Assembly (NCBI GenBank): GCA_024236075.1
Contig: JACKLE010000007.1
Coordinates: forward strand, 53,263-117,262
Source: Alphaproteobacteria bacterium
Lineage (GTDB): Bacteria; Pseudomonadota; Alphaproteobacteria; JACAEB01
DNA: 64,000 nucleotides
Direction: 5' to 3'
Below are positions 9,394-19,109 of this stretch, piece after piece. A program made the position numbers and the translations under genes. The notes beneath the pieces are model-generated. The model did not search any database, was not told where the DNA came from, and saw nothing but the letters and a program-made list of their open reading frames with translations. The stretch's first letter is position 1; each line of letters opens with the position of its first letter.

Positions 9394-10341
9394 CTACAGA
9401 TTCATCCCCCGGCCCGCGACGCCGCTCGCTCCGTCCCGGGATGGCCCGGACGCGGAGTCGAGCGTCTCGATCGACGGCTTGATGACATAGCGGTCCGGAA
9501 ACCTCAGATCGATGCTCTCAATCTCCCGCCCGAGGACGCGATGCTTGGTGTCCAGCTCGACGAGCTCGCGAATCGCTCCTTCGACATCCGTGTCAGGTAA
9601 ATACACGACAATCCCGTTGTCGAGGCGCAAGTCCCAGCGCCGCTCGCCGACACGGATCGCCGCCCGCAGGCGCGACTTGAGAAGCGGCTCGCGGTCGAGG
9701 ACGGAGATGAGCTCGCCCGCCGCGTCCGCCGCGCCGGGCCCCACCACGGAGGGCAGGCCCGCGAAACGCTCCAGGCGCTCGCGCGTGATGACATGCCCCT
9801 TGCGGTCGATCAGCGCATCGCCCTCGCGCATGCGCCAGACGGCGAAGGGCCGGCGCTCGACGACCTCGATATGGAGCGTGTCCGGAAGAAGGCGCATCAC
9901 GGTCGCCTCCTCGATCCACTCGAGCTTCTCGAGGCGCTCGCGCGCCGCCGCGAGGTCGATCTGCAGGATCGATTGGCCGAGCTCCAGCCCCAGCGCCTCG
10001 ACGATCGAGCCGTTCTCGGCGTTGATGCGCCCGCGGACCGTGATCTTGGCGAGCGAGAAGCCCGCGTCGACGAGAACCCTTTCGAGCGCGGCCTGCCCTC
10101 CCGCGGCGGCCCGCGCCAGGGACCCGCTCGCCCAGGCCCAGACGGCGAGGATGGTGACGCCGGCGAGCCCCGCGAAGAGCGCGACCGGAAAGAGGCGCTG
10201 CACGTCGCGCCGCCAGTTGCGGATGCGCCGCGCCGCGGTCTCGACTGTCCGGCTCAGCGCCGATTCGCTGCGGGCCGGCCTGCCGCGCTTCCTTCCGCGC
10301 GCCGCCGGCTTCGCCTTGGCTTTCGTGCGTCCCCGCGCCAT
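9394..10341 (-). CDS. ftsQ: Cell division protein FtsQ
   Basis: Bitopic divisome protein linking early and late division proteins in the periplasm. It has a basic cytoplasmic tail of about 50 residues (Arg/Lys rich), one membrane helix (LFPVALFAGLAGVTILAVWAWA) and a POTRA domain beginning ITVRGRINAENG. The FtsQ beta domain follows to residue 315. It is separated from the murB stop by only three bases; in many proteobacteria ddlB sits at this position, but here it is absent. Confidence 0.93.
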   Translation of the reverse strand: MARGRTKAKAKPAARGRKRGRPARSESALSRTVETAARRIRNWRRDVQRLFPVALFAGLAGVTILAVWAWASGSLARAAAGGQAALERVLVDAGFSLAKITVRGRINAENGSIVEALGLELGQSILQIDLAAARERLEKLEWIEEATVMRLLPDTLHIEVVERRPFAVWRMREGDALIDRKGHVITRERLERFAGLPSVVGPGAADAAGELISVLDREPLLKSRLRAAIRVGERRWDLRLDNGIVVYLPDTDVEGAIRELVELDTKHRVLGREIESIDLRFPDRYVIKPSIETLDSASGPSRDGASGVAGRGMNL

Positions 10342-10344
10342 CGC

Positions 10345-11295
10345 CTACTCCGTCGCCGCCTGAGGCTGGCCGCCGGCAACCGGCCGGCCCAGCCGCTTGA
10401 TCTCCCATTCCAGCTCGATTCCCGTCTCCTCGCGCACCCGCGCGCGCACCGTCTCGCCGAGGCGCTCGAGATCGGCCGCCGACGCATTGCCGCGATTGAT
10501 GAGGAAGTTGCAGTGCTTCTCCGACACCGTCGCATCGCCTACGACGAGCCCGCGGCAGCCCGCGCGGTCGATGAGCTGCCAGGCCTTGAGGCCGTCCGAG
10601 CGCGCCGGATTGGGATTCTTGAAGGTGGACCCGCCCGTTCGTGTGCGGATGGGCTGGCTCGCCTCCCGCGACTGCATGATGTCCTCGATGCGCGCGGCGA
10701 TGTCGGCCGGGGCTCCCGGCATGCCCTGAAGCACCGCCTCGACGAAGATGTAGTCCTCCGGCGCCCCCGAATGGCGGTAGGTCATGTCGAGGTCGTCGAC
10801 CGCCAGGACATGGCGGGCGCCGGCGCGGTCGAGCGCCACCGCCTCGACGAGCACGTCCTTGATCTCGCGGCCATAGGCGCCCGCATTCATCCGCAGCGCG
10901 CCGCCGATCGTGCCCGGAATGCCGGCGAGGAACTCGAGGCCCGCGACGCCGGCATCGCGCGCCGCGCGCGCGACCTGCGCGTCGAGCGCGGCGGCGCCCG
11001 CGCGGATGCGCATGCCCTCGACGCGGATGCGGGCGAACTCCGGCGAGAGACGGATGACGAGGCCCGAGAGCCCGCCGTCGCGCACGAGGAGGTTCGAGCC
11101 CACGCCGATGACGCAGACCGGAACCTCGGCGGGCAGCGTGGCCAGAAGCTGCGCGAGATCGGTCTCGTCCGCGGGCAGAACGAGCACCTCCGCCGGCCCG
11201 CCGACGCGGAACCAGGTGTAGCGCGAGAGCGGCACCTCCTTCATCAGGGTTCCGCGCAGGCGGGGGATGCGATCGGCGAGCGCGCTGGCCGGCAT
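10345..11295 (-). CDS. murB: UDP-N-acetylenolpyruvoylglucosamine reductase MurB
   Basis: FAD enzyme that reduces UDP-GlcNAc-enolpyruvate to UDP-MurNAc. The 316-residue protein opens with an FAD_binding_4 core (YTWFRVGGPAEVLVLP, GVGSNLLVRDGG), followed by GIPGTIGGALRMNAGAYG and a C-terminal domain with GGSTFKNP, where the Ser is the proton donor of type I MurB. The terminal HCNFLINRGNASA motif is intact. Its ATG overlaps the murC stop codon. Confidence 0.97.
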   Translation of the reverse strand: MPASALADRIPRLRGTLMKEVPLSRYTWFRVGGPAEVLVLPADETDLAQLLATLPAEVPVCVIGVGSNLLVRDGGLSGLVIRLSPEFARIRVEGMRIRAGAAALDAQVARAARDAGVAGLEFLAGIPGTIGGALRMNAGAYGREIKDVLVEAVALDRAGARHVLAVDDLDMTYRHSGAPEDYIFVEAVLQGMPGAPADIAARIEDIMQSREASQPIRTRTGGSTFKNPNPARSDGLKAWQLIDRAGCRGLVVGDATVSEKHCNFLINRGNASAADLERLGETVRARVREETGIELEWEIKRLGRPVAGGQPQAATE

Positions 11296-12716
11296 CAGCC
11301 GCTCCCTCCCGCGGGCAGGGCGGCGAGATCCTCGGGCAGCTTCTGCGCCCAGTTGGTGATGCTGCCGGCCCCGAGGCAGACCACGAGGTCGCCTTCCCCG
11401 ACAAGGCCCGCGAGAAGGGGCGCGAGCGCCTCCGGTCCCTCGAGCGGCAGCACGTGGCGGTGGCCGTGCTCCTTGAGGCCGGCCACGAGATGGTCGCGGT
11501 CGATGCCCTCGATGGGGCTCTCGCCGGCCGGGTAGACGTCGGCGACGATCACCGTGTCGGCGTCGTTGAAGCAGGTGCAGAAGGCGTCGAAGAGGTCGCG
11601 CAGCCGGGTGTAGCGGTGCGGCTGCACGATGGCGAAGACGCGCTTCCTGGCCACCGCGCGCGCCGCCTTCAGGACCGCGGCGATCTCGACCGGATGGTGC
11701 CCATAGTCGTCGATGACGCGCACGCCGCGCGCCGTGCCGGTGGTGGTGAAGCGCCGCTTCACCCCGCCGAAGCTCTTTAGCGCGTCGCGCGCCTTCTCGA
11801 GCGGGATGCGCAGCTCGCGCGCCACCGCGAGGGTGCCGAGCGCGTTCAGCACGTTGTGCTGGCCCGGCATGGGCAGGCCGGCCCCGGAGAGGCGCTCCTC
11901 CTTCTGGCTCACGCGGTCGCGCAGGAGGACGTCAAAGCGCGGCAGCCCGTCCTCGAGGCGCAGATCCACCGCCCGCACATCCGCCTGCGGAGAGAGCCCG
12001 TAGGTCACCATGCGCCGGTCCGAGATGCGGCCCATCATGGCCTGCACCTCGGGATGGTCGATGCACAGCACCCCGCAGCCGTAGAAGGGCACGTTCTCGA
12101 CGAAGGTCTTGAACGCCTCCCGCATGCGGTCGAAGGTGCCGTAATGGTCGAGATGCTCCGGGTCCATGTTGGTCACGAGCGCCACGGTCGCGGGCAGCTT
12201 CAGGAAGCTGCCGTCGCTCTCGTCGGCCTCGACCACCATCCATTCGCCCTTGCCCAGGCGCGCATTGGTGCCGTAGGCGTTGATGATGCCGCCGTTGATG
12301 ACGGTGGGATCGAGCCCGCCCGCGTCGAGCACCGCCGCCACCATGGACGTGGTCGTGGTCTTGCCGTGCGTGCCGCCGACCGCGACGGACCATTTGAGGC
12401 GCATGAGCTCGGCGAGCATCTCGGCCCGGCGCACGATGGGGATGAGGCGCTCGCGCGCCGCGACGATCTCGGGATTGTCGCGCTTCACCGCCGAGGAATA
12501 GACGACGACGCGCGCCTCGCCGAGATGCTCCGCCGAATGACCGATGCCGACCGCGATGCCGAGCGCCTTGAGGCGCTTCACATTGGCGCTCTCGGCCTGG
12601 TCCGTGCCCTGCACGCGGTAGCCGAGATTGTGCAGCACCTCGGCGATGCCGCTCATGCCGATCCCGCCTATGCCGACGAAATGGATGGCGCCGATGTCGA
12701 ACGGCAGCGCGCCCAT
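11295..12716 (-). CDS. murC: UDP-N-acetylmuramate--L-alanine ligase MurC
   Basis: ATP-dependent ligase adding L-Ala to UDP-MurNAc, the first peptide step. The 473 residues contain an N-terminal Rossmann motif HFVGIGGIGMSGIAEV, the P-loop GTHGKTTTTS, the EADESDGSF segment, NMDPEHLDHYG and DDYGHHP of the C-terminal domain. The ATG at 12716 overlaps the murG stop; an apparent extension upstream is only the antisense-frame reading of murG. Confidence 0.97.
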   Translation of the reverse strand: MGALPFDIGAIHFVGIGGIGMSGIAEVLHNLGYRVQGTDQAESANVKRLKALGIAVGIGHSAEHLGEARVVVYSSAVKRDNPEIVAARERLIPIVRRAEMLAELMRLKWSVAVGGTHGKTTTTSMVAAVLDAGGLDPTVINGGIINAYGTNARLGKGEWMVVEADESDGSFLKLPATVALVTNMDPEHLDHYGTFDRMREAFKTFVENVPFYGCGVLCIDHPEVQAMMGRISDRRMVTYGLSPQADVRAVDLRLEDGLPRFDVLLRDRVSQKEERLSGAGLPMPGQHNVLNALGTLAVARELRIPLEKARDALKSFGGVKRRFTTTGTARGVRVIDDYGHHPVEIAAVLKAARAVARKRVFAIVQPHRYTRLRDLFDAFCTCFNDADTVIVADVYPAGESPIEGIDRDHLVAGLKEHGHRHVLPLEGPEALAPLLAGLVGEGDLVVCLGAGSITNWAQKLPEDLAALPAGGSG

Positions 12717-13837
12717 CAGGATGCCCTCCTGGCCTGTGTTGCGGAGCCGGACGCGCGCGACGCCTCCTCCACGAGATTTGCAAGACGCTCGGTGGCGTCC
12801 GTTTGTCCAAGTCCCCTCGCCGCCTCGGCCGCCCCGGCGAGACGCTCGGGCGCCGCGGCGAGATCGGCGAGGCGGCCCGCGAGCTCGCCGGGCGTGAAGG
12901 CCGCCTCGGCGAGAAGGAAGCCTGCGCCCGCATCCGCGAGCACGCGGGCGTTCACCGTCTGGTGGTCGTCCATCGCACCCGCGAAAGGCACGAGTATGGC
13001 GGGCCGGCCGATCGCCATGAGCTCGGTGACGCTGCCCGCCCCCGCCCGCGCGAGCACGAGATGTGCCGCCGCGAGGCGGTCGGGCATGTCGTCGAAGAAG
13101 GGCGCGAGCTCGGCCCCGACGGCGAGCCTCTCGTAGATGCCGCGCACGCGCTCCATGTCCTCCTCGCGCACCTGCTGCACGAGGCGCAGGCGGGCGCGCA
13201 GCTCCGGCGCGAGGAGGCCGACCGCCTCGGGCACCACCTCCCCGAAGATGCGCGCGCCCTGGCTGCCGCCGAAGACGAGGAGGCGCAGCTCGCCGCCCGG
13301 CCTCGGCGCCTCGTAGGGCGCGCCGGCGCGCGCGCGCACGCCCTCGCGCACCGGATTGCCGACGAGAACGGCCTTCGCCTCCGGCCCCCTGCCTTCCGGC
13401 GAAGGGAGCCCGAGCGCGGTGCGGGTCACGAGCGGCTCGAGGAGGCGGTTCGTCCGCCCAAGGAGCGCGTTCGAATCGTGGATCACGGTCGGGATGCGCA
13501 GGACGAGCGCTGCGCTCATGGCGGGCGCGGAAGGATAGCCGCCGAAGCCCACCACCGCCTTGGGCCTGACGCGCGCGAGGAGGCGGGCGGCCTGCGCGAC
13601 GCCGTTGACGAGCTTGACCCCCGCCCGCAGGCGGGCGACGGCCCCGCCCGAGAGGGTCGCGGAGTCGGTGACGACGATCTCCTCCACGGCGAAGCCCTTG
13701 GCGAAGCGCTTGCCGCGCTCGTCCGTGAAGAGAACGACGCGCGCGCCCCGGCGGCGCAGCTCGCCCGCGAGCGCCTCCGCCGGAAACATGTGCCCGCCCG
13801 TGCCGCCCGCCGCGAGGACATAGACCGGCGCGCTCAT
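12716..13837 (-). CDS. murG: Lipid II synthase glycosyltransferase MurG
   Basis: Transfers GlcNAc from UDP-GlcNAc to lipid I on the cytoplasmic face of the membrane. The 373-residue GT-B protein begins VYVLAAGGTGGHMFPA (glycine-rich acceptor loop). Its C-terminal half carries FGGSQGARIFGEVVP and ARAGAGSVTELMAIGRPAILVP, the UDP-GlcNAc binding region. The start ATG overlaps the ftsW stop, and the stop overlaps the murC start. Confidence 0.97.
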   Translation of the reverse strand: MSAPVYVLAAGGTGGHMFPAEALAGELRRRGARVVLFTDERGKRFAKGFAVEEIVVTDSATLSGGAVARLRAGVKLVNGVAQAARLLARVRPKAVVGFGGYPSAPAMSAALVLRIPTVIHDSNALLGRTNRLLEPLVTRTALGLPSPEGRGPEAKAVLVGNPVREGVRARAGAPYEAPRPGGELRLLVFGGSQGARIFGEVVPEAVGLLAPELRARLRLVQQVREEDMERVRGIYERLAVGAELAPFFDDMPDRLAAAHLVLARAGAGSVTELMAIGRPAILVPFAGAMDDHQTVNARVLADAGAGFLLAEAAFTPGELAGRLADLAAAPERLAGAAEAARGLGQTDATERLANLVEEASRASGSATQARRAS

Positions 13838-14964
13838 GGCCCCTCGCCCTCGAAAGGCGCCGCCGCGCGCCGGCGCGTGAGCGCGAGGATGAAGCCGACC
13901 GTGACGGCGAGGGCGAGGAGCGAGGAGCCCCCATAGGAGATGAAGGGCAGCGTCATGCCCTTCGCGGGCAGAAGGCGCAGATTGACGCCCATGTTGATGA
14001 GCGCCTGCCCGCCGAAGAGGACGACGAGCCCGGCGACCGAGAGCTGCACGAAGACCTCGCGCGCCGCGAGCGCACGCTCGAGGCCGCGCAGCACGACGAC
14101 CGCGAAGAGCGCGGTGATGGCGAGGCACGCGAAGAGCCCGAACTCCTCGCCCGCCACCGCGAAGACGAAATCCGTATGCGCGTCGGGCAGCACGTCCTTG
14201 ACGGCGCCCTCGCCCGGCCCCTGGCCCGCGAAGCCGCCATGCATGAAGGCTCGCAGCGACTGGTCGACCTGGAAGGTGTCGCCCGAGGCCGGATCGAGGA
14301 AGCGGTCGATACGGCTCGCGACATGGGGCAGCGCCACATAGGCGCCGAGCGCTCCGAAGCCAGCCGCGCCGGCGAGGGCAAGGCTCCAGCCGATGGGCGT
14401 ACCGGCGAGGAAGAAGAGCGTCGCCCAGGCCAGGGTGAGCAGCACCGCCTGGCCGAAATCGGGCTGGGCAAGCAGGAGCGCGAGGAGCGCGAGATAGACG
14501 AGGAAGGCGAGGCAGAGCCCGGGAAAGCGCGGGTGCTCGTGGCCGCGCGCGATGAGGGCGGCGGCGGCCACCACGAAGGCGGGCTTCATGAATTCGGACG
14601 GCTGGAGCGAGAGGGCGCCGAAGGAGAGCCAGCGCTGCGCGCCGTTGACCTCCGGCCCGATCGCGGGGCAAAGCGCAAGGCCGAACGCCGCGAGGCCGAG
14701 CAGTGCGATGGCCGCGCGGCGCACCTGCGCGACGTCGAGCAGGGTCAGCGCGACGATGAGCGCCAGCGAGGGCAGCAGGAAGACGATCTGCCGGATGACG
14801 AAATGATACTCGCCGAAGCCATGCGTGCGCGCGACCGCGGGGCTCGCCGCGAGCGACAGGACGAGGCCGGCGGCCGCGAGGATGAGCACGGCGCCGAGGA
14901 TCGGGCGGTCGAGGCTCATCCACCAATAGGAAAGGTCGAAGCGGCGGGCCCTGATCGCCGTCAT
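13834..14964 (-). CDS. ftsW: Peptidoglycan glycosyltransferase FtsW
   Basis: SEDS-family polymerase that extends septal glycan strands together with FtsI. The 376-residue polytopic protein has about ten membrane helices and the SEDS motifs GAQRWLSFG, LQPSEFMKPAFVV and, near the C-terminus, LLPAKGMTLPFISYGGSSLL. The ATG at 14964 overlaps the murD stop; upstream residues open in the same frame do not look like protein. It sits between murD and murG as in the standard order. Confidence 0.96.
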   Translation of the reverse strand: MTAIRARRFDLSYWWMSLDRPILGAVLILAAAGLVLSLAASPAVARTHGFGEYHFVIRQIVFLLPSLALIVALTLLDVAQVRRAAIALLGLAAFGLALCPAIGPEVNGAQRWLSFGALSLQPSEFMKPAFVVAAAALIARGHEHPRFPGLCLAFLVYLALLALLLAQPDFGQAVLLTLAWATLFFLAGTPIGWSLALAGAAGFGALGAYVALPHVASRIDRFLDPASGDTFQVDQSLRAFMHGGFAGQGPGEGAVKDVLPDAHTDFVFAVAGEEFGLFACLAITALFAVVVLRGLERALAAREVFVQLSVAGLVVLFGGQALINMGVNLRLLPAKGMTLPFISYGGSSLLALAVTVGFILALTRRRAAAPFEGEGP

Positions 14965-16394
14965 GGTGCATCCCCCACGGCTCTGGCCTCGGTGCGCGCC
15001 GCGATCAGGCCGCGCACGAGATCGCGGAAATGGTCGCCGCGGATTTCGAAGTTCCGGTACTGATCGAACGAGGCGCAGGCCGGCGAGAGCAGCACGACGC
15101 TGGAGCGCGCGTCGGCGAGCGCCTCGCGGGAGGCGGCGGCGAGGGCCTTGTCGAGCGTCCCGCACATTTCGTGGGGAACCTTAGAGCCCAGCGTCGCGGC
15201 GAAGGCGGGCGCCGCCTCGCCGATGAGATAGGCCCGGACGATCCTCGGAAAATAGGGAGCGAGGCTCTCTATGCCGCCGGCCTTCGCGACGCCCCCGGCG
15301 ATCCAGTGGATGCGGTCATAGGCGGCGAGCGCCTTTGAGGCGGCGTCGGCATTGGTGGCCTTGGAGTCGTTGACGAAGGAGGCGGCGCCGAGACGGCCGA
15401 CCTCCTCCATGCGGTGCGCGAGGCCGGGAAAGCTCGCGAAGGCGTCGGCGAAGCGCTCCGCCTCCTTCACGAAAGGCCGCGCGAGCGCATAGGCGATTGC
15501 GGCGTTCTGCCAGTTGTGCGCGCCTTTGAGCGTGGGGCAGCCCTTGAGATCGGCGATGGGACGCGGCGAGGCGCCCTGTCCGTCGTAGAGGATGCCGTCG
15601 ACGACCGCGACGCCGCCGGCGAGCGCGCGCCCCACCGCGACGGGGACGAGGCGCGGGCCGCCCGGTCGCTTGAGCCCCGCCCCGACCGATTCCGAACAGG
15701 GATCGTCGACGCCGAAGACCGCCGTGTCGTCCGTGTCCTGACCGGCGAAGATGCGCGCCTTGGCACGGGCATAGCCGGCCATGTCGCCGTGGCGGTCGAG
15801 ATGGTCGGGCGAGAGGTTGATGAGCGCCGCCGCGTCGGGCGCGAGGCTGAAGGTGAGGTCGAGCTGATAGCTCGAGAGTTCGAGCACGTAGACCCCGTCC
15901 TCCGGGAGCGGCTCGAGCCCGAGCACCGCCTCGCCGATATTGCCACCGACGCGCGCGGGCACGCCGAGCCTGGCGAGCAGATGGCCCGTGAGCGCCGTCG
16001 TCGTCGATTTGCCATTCGTGCCCGTGATCGCGACGACGCGCGCCGGCCGCGCGCCCTTCGGCCCCAGCGCGCGGGCGAAGAGCTCGATGTCGCCGACGAC
16101 CTCGACGCCCGCCGCCTGGGCCGCCGCGACGACCGGGTGGGGCGCGGGATGGGTCAGCGGCACGCCCGGCGAGAGCACAAGCGAGGCGATCTCCGCCCAC
16201 GGAAGGCCGCCCGGCGCGACGATCTGCGCGCCGAGGCCGGCAGCCGCCGCACGCGGTCCCTCCGCATCGTCCCAGGCGAGGACGCGCGCGCCGCCCGCGC
16301 GGGCCGACCGCACCGCCGCGAGGCCCGAGCGCGCGAGCCCGAACACCGCGACCGTCCTGCCCTCCATGCCACGCGCGACGATCACCCGGCTCAC
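14961..16394 (-). CDS. murD: UDP-N-acetylmuramoyl-L-alanine--D-glutamate ligase MurD
   Basis: Adds D-Glu to UDP-MurNAc-L-Ala. The 477 residues show the N-terminal VAVFGLARSGLA nucleotide loop, a P-loop ITGTNGKSTTTAL, LELSSYQLDLT, NLSPDHLDRHG and FVNDSKATNADA of the C-terminal domain. The GTG at 16394 overlaps the mraY stop as GTGA; an in-frame ATG ten codons later is the alternative start. Confidence 0.96.
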   Translation of the reverse strand: MSRVIVARGMEGRTVAVFGLARSGLAAVRSARAGGARVLAWDDAEGPRAAAAGLGAQIVAPGGLPWAEIASLVLSPGVPLTHPAPHPVVAAAQAAGVEVVGDIELFARALGPKGARPARVVAITGTNGKSTTTALTGHLLARLGVPARVGGNIGEAVLGLEPLPEDGVYVLELSSYQLDLTFSLAPDAAALINLSPDHLDRHGDMAGYARAKARIFAGQDTDDTAVFGVDDPCSESVGAGLKRPGGPRLVPVAVGRALAGGVAVVDGILYDGQGASPRPIADLKGCPTLKGAHNWQNAAIAYALARPFVKEAERFADAFASFPGLAHRMEEVGRLGAASFVNDSKATNADAASKALAAYDRIHWIAGGVAKAGGIESLAPYFPRIVRAYLIGEAAPAFAATLGSKVPHEMCGTLDKALAAASREALADARSSVVLLSPACASFDQYRNFEIRGDHFRDLVRGLIAARTEARAVGDAP

Positions 16395-17479
16395 CTCAGC
16401 TTCAGCGTCGCGAGGCCGATGAGCGCGAGGATCACCGAGATGATCCAGAAGCGGATCACGATGGTGGGCTCTTTCCAGCCGAGCTGCTCGAAATGATGGT
16501 GCACGGGCGCCATGCGGAAGACGCGCTTGCCCGTGAGCTTGAAGGAGGCGACCTGCACGATGACGGAGGTCGCCTCGAAGACGAAGAGTCCGCCGACGAT
16601 GCCGAGCACGATCTCGTGCTTGGTGGCGACCGCGATGGCGCCGAGCGTGCCCCCGAGCGAGAGCGAGCCGGTGTCGCCCATGAAGATCATGGCCGGCGGC
16701 GCGTTGAACCAGAGGAAGCCGAGCCCCGCCCCCACGAGCGCCCCGCAGAGGATGGCGAGCTCGCCCGTGCCCGGCACCTGATGGAGCTGGAGATAGTCCG
16801 CGAAGATCGTGTTGCCGACGACATAGGAGATGAGCCCGAAGCTCGCCGAGGCCACCATGACCGGCACGATGGCGAGCCCGTCGAGCCCGTCGGTGAGGTT
16901 CACGGCGTTCGAGATGAAGACCACGACGAGCGCGCCGAAGACGAGGAAGCCGACGCTCAGCGGCACGAGGAGGTTCTTGAAGAAGGGCACCGCCACGGAG
17001 GTCGCGAGCGGCTCGGGGCTGATCTTCATCACCCACCAGACGGCGATGAAGGCGATCGCGAACTGGAGCACGAGCTTGCCGCGCGCCGAGAGCCCCGCCG
17101 AGGTGCGCTTGGTCACCTTGCGGTAGTCGTCGACGAAGCCGATGAGGCCGTAGCCGATCGTCACCGTGAGCACGAGCCAGACATACTGGTTCGTGAGGTC
17201 GGCCCAGAGCAGCGTCGAGACGACCACGGAGAAAAGGATGAGGAAGCCGCCCATGGTGGGCGTGCCGGCCTTGGTGAGGAGGTGGCTCTGCGGCCCGTCC
17301 TCGCGGATGGGCTGGCCCCTCTTCTGCTTGGCGCGTAGCCAGCGGATGAAGGAGGGCCCGACGAGGAAGCACACGACGAGCGCGGTGAGGATCGCGCCCC
17401 CCGCGCGGAAGGTGATGTAGCGGAAGACGTTGAAGACGGTGAACTCGTCCGCGAACGGCACCAGGAGATGATAGAGCAC
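16391..17479 (-). CDS. mraY: Phospho-N-acetylmuramoyl-pentapeptide-transferase MraY
   Basis: Integral membrane enzyme that moves phospho-MurNAc-pentapeptide onto undecaprenyl phosphate to make lipid I. The 362 residues form about ten helices. The conserved cytoplasmic motifs are present: PTMGGFLIL, FVDDYRKV (catalytic Asp pair), NAVNLTDGLDGLA and FMGDTGSLSLGG, plus MAPVHHHFE near the C-terminus. The start is GTG. It directly follows murE after a 136-base gap with no murF, which is normally located between them. Confidence 0.97.
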   Translation of the reverse strand: MLYHLLVPFADEFTVFNVFRYITFRAGGAILTALVVCFLVGPSFIRWLRAKQKRGQPIREDGPQSHLLTKAGTPTMGGFLILFSVVVSTLLWADLTNQYVWLVLTVTIGYGLIGFVDDYRKVTKRTSAGLSARGKLVLQFAIAFIAVWWVMKISPEPLATSVAVPFFKNLLVPLSVGFLVFGALVVVFISNAVNLTDGLDGLAIVPVMVASASFGLISYVVGNTIFADYLQLHQVPGTGELAILCGALVGAGLGFLWFNAPPAMIFMGDTGSLSLGGTLGAIAVATKHEIVLGIVGGLFVFEATSVIVQVASFKLTGKRVFRMAPVHHHFEQLGWKEPTIVIRFWIISVILALIGLATLKLR

Positions 17480-17615
17480 GGGTCAGCCTCCCCTCTCGCC
17501 GCGGCACGCAGATCCCCTCGGCGGCGGCGTGAAGCTATGGGTGGCGGCACATGGCGCGTCAACCGGGGCGACAACATGGCGCGGGAAGGTCGCCGGCAGG
17601 GCGGCGCGACGGCGA

Positions 17616-19109
17616 TCAGCCATGGGCGCCTCCCAGATCCGCGACGGCCGCGCGTACGGCCTGCGCGTCGTCGAAGGGCCGCACCTCGCCGCCCACGATC
17701 TGGCCCGTCTCGTGCCCCTTGCCCGCGAGGACGAGGAGGTCGCCGGGGGCGAGCGCCTTCACGGCCTCGCGGATCGCCGCCTCGCGGTCGCCGATCTCCC
17801 GCGCGCCGGGCGCGGCGGCGAGGATTGCCGCACGGATCGCCGCCGGCTCCTCGCCGCGCGGATTGTCGTCGGTGACGATGGCCGCGTCGGCGAGGCGCGC
17901 CGCGACGGCGCCCATCAGAGGCCGCTTTCCCGCGTCGCGGTCGCCGCCCGCGCCGAAGACGACGTGCAGGCGCCCCCGCGTGTGCGGCCGCGCCGCGAGG
18001 AGCACCGTTTCTAGCGCGTCCGGCGTGTGCGCGTAGTCGACGAAGATCGCGGCGCCGTTGGGCGCAGCCGCGACCTTCTGCATGCGTCCGGGCGCGCCCT
18101 TGAGATGGGCAAGGCTCGCAATCGCCACCTCGGCCGCCTCGCCGCAGGCGATGGCGAGGCCCGCCGCGACGAGCGCGTTCGACGCCTGAAAGGCGCCGAT
18201 CAGCGGGAGCGCGACCTCGTGGGCGCGCCCCTCGTGCACAACCCGCATGGCGATCCCCTCGCCGGTCGGCTCGGCCGCCGCCAGCGCGAGGTCCCTGCCG
18301 GCGCGCCCCACGGTGAGGGTCACGATCTTCCGCGCGCGCGCCGCCGCGACGAAGGCGTCGGCGTGAGCCCCGTCGACATTGACGACGGCCGTGCCGTCCG
18401 TGGGCAGAAGGTCGCGCACCAGGCGAAGCTTGGCATCGAGATAGGCCTCGAGGGTGCGGTGGTAGTCGAGATGGTCGCGCGTGACGTTGGTGATGCCCGC
18501 CGCGCGCAGCGCGAGCCCGTCGAGGCGGTGCTGGTCGAGCCCGTGGCTCGACGCCTCGAGGGCGAGATGGCTCACCCCGCTCCCCGCGAGATCGGCGAGG
18601 AGGGCGTGCAGCACGATGGGATCGAGCGTGGTGAGCGGGGGAACCTCGCACGGGACTGCGGCGTCGGACCGCAGGCCGATCGTGCCGAGGCTCGCGCTCG
18701 CGCGGCCGAGACGGCGCCAGATCTGGCGCGTGAACTCGGCGACGGAGGTCTTGCCGTTCGTGCCCGTGACGGCGGCGAGGATGCGGGGGCCCGGACCGAA
18801 GAAGCGCGCGGCGAGCCGGGCGAGCGCGGCGCGCGGCTCGTCGGCGACGAGGTGGACGAGTTCCGGATCGAGCGCGACGCCCGGCCCGGTGAGGACGGCG
18901 AGCGCGCCGCGCCGGCGCGCCTCGCCGACGAAGGCGGTCCCGTCCGCGCGCGCGCCCTTCAGCGCGGCGAAGAGGAAGCCCGGCCCGACGTTCCGGCTGT
19001 CGCTCGCCAGGCCCGCGATCTCGAGCGCGGGACGGTCGCCGCCGCCGGCGAAAGATAGGCCGGCGATGCCGTCTATGAGGGCGGCAAGCTGCATGGTCCT
19101 CGACGTCAC
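17616..19109 (-). CDS. murE: UDP-MurNAc-L-Ala-D-Glu--meso-diaminopimelate ligase MurE
   Basis: Adds the third residue to the peptide stem. The 497 residues contain the P-loop VTGTNGKTSVAEF, LEASSHGLDQHRLDG, TRDHLDYHRT and the C-terminal VDYAHTPDALE. Specificity for meso-diaminopimelate is indicated by DNPRGEEP, equivalent to the DNPR motif of mDAP-type MurE. The GTG at 19109 overlaps the ftsI stop as GTGA. Confidence 0.97.
   Translation of the reverse strand: MTSRTMQLAALIDGIAGLSFAGGGDRPALEIAGLASDSRNVGPGFLFAALKGARADGTAFVGEARRRGALAVLTGPGVALDPELVHLVADEPRAALARLAARFFGPGPRILAAVTGTNGKTSVAEFTRQIWRRLGRASASLGTIGLRSDAAVPCEVPPLTTLDPIVLHALLADLAGSGVSHLALEASSHGLDQHRLDGLALRAAGITNVTRDHLDYHRTLEAYLDAKLRLVRDLLPTDGTAVVNVDGAHADAFVAAARARKIVTLTVGRAGRDLALAAAEPTGEGIAMRVVHEGRAHEVALPLIGAFQASNALVAAGLAIACGEAAEVAIASLAHLKGAPGRMQKVAAAPNGAAIFVDYAHTPDALETVLLAARPHTRGRLHVVFGAGGDRDAGKRPLMGAVAARLADAAIVTDDNPRGEEPAAIRAAILAAAPGAREIGDREAAIREAVKALAPGDLLVLAGKGHETGQIVGGEVRPFDDAQAVRAAVADLGGAHG

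Noticed and set aside
17480..17615. Possible murF remnant between murE and mraY
   Set aside because: The 136 bases show no Mur ligase motif in any frame, so there is no visible relic.
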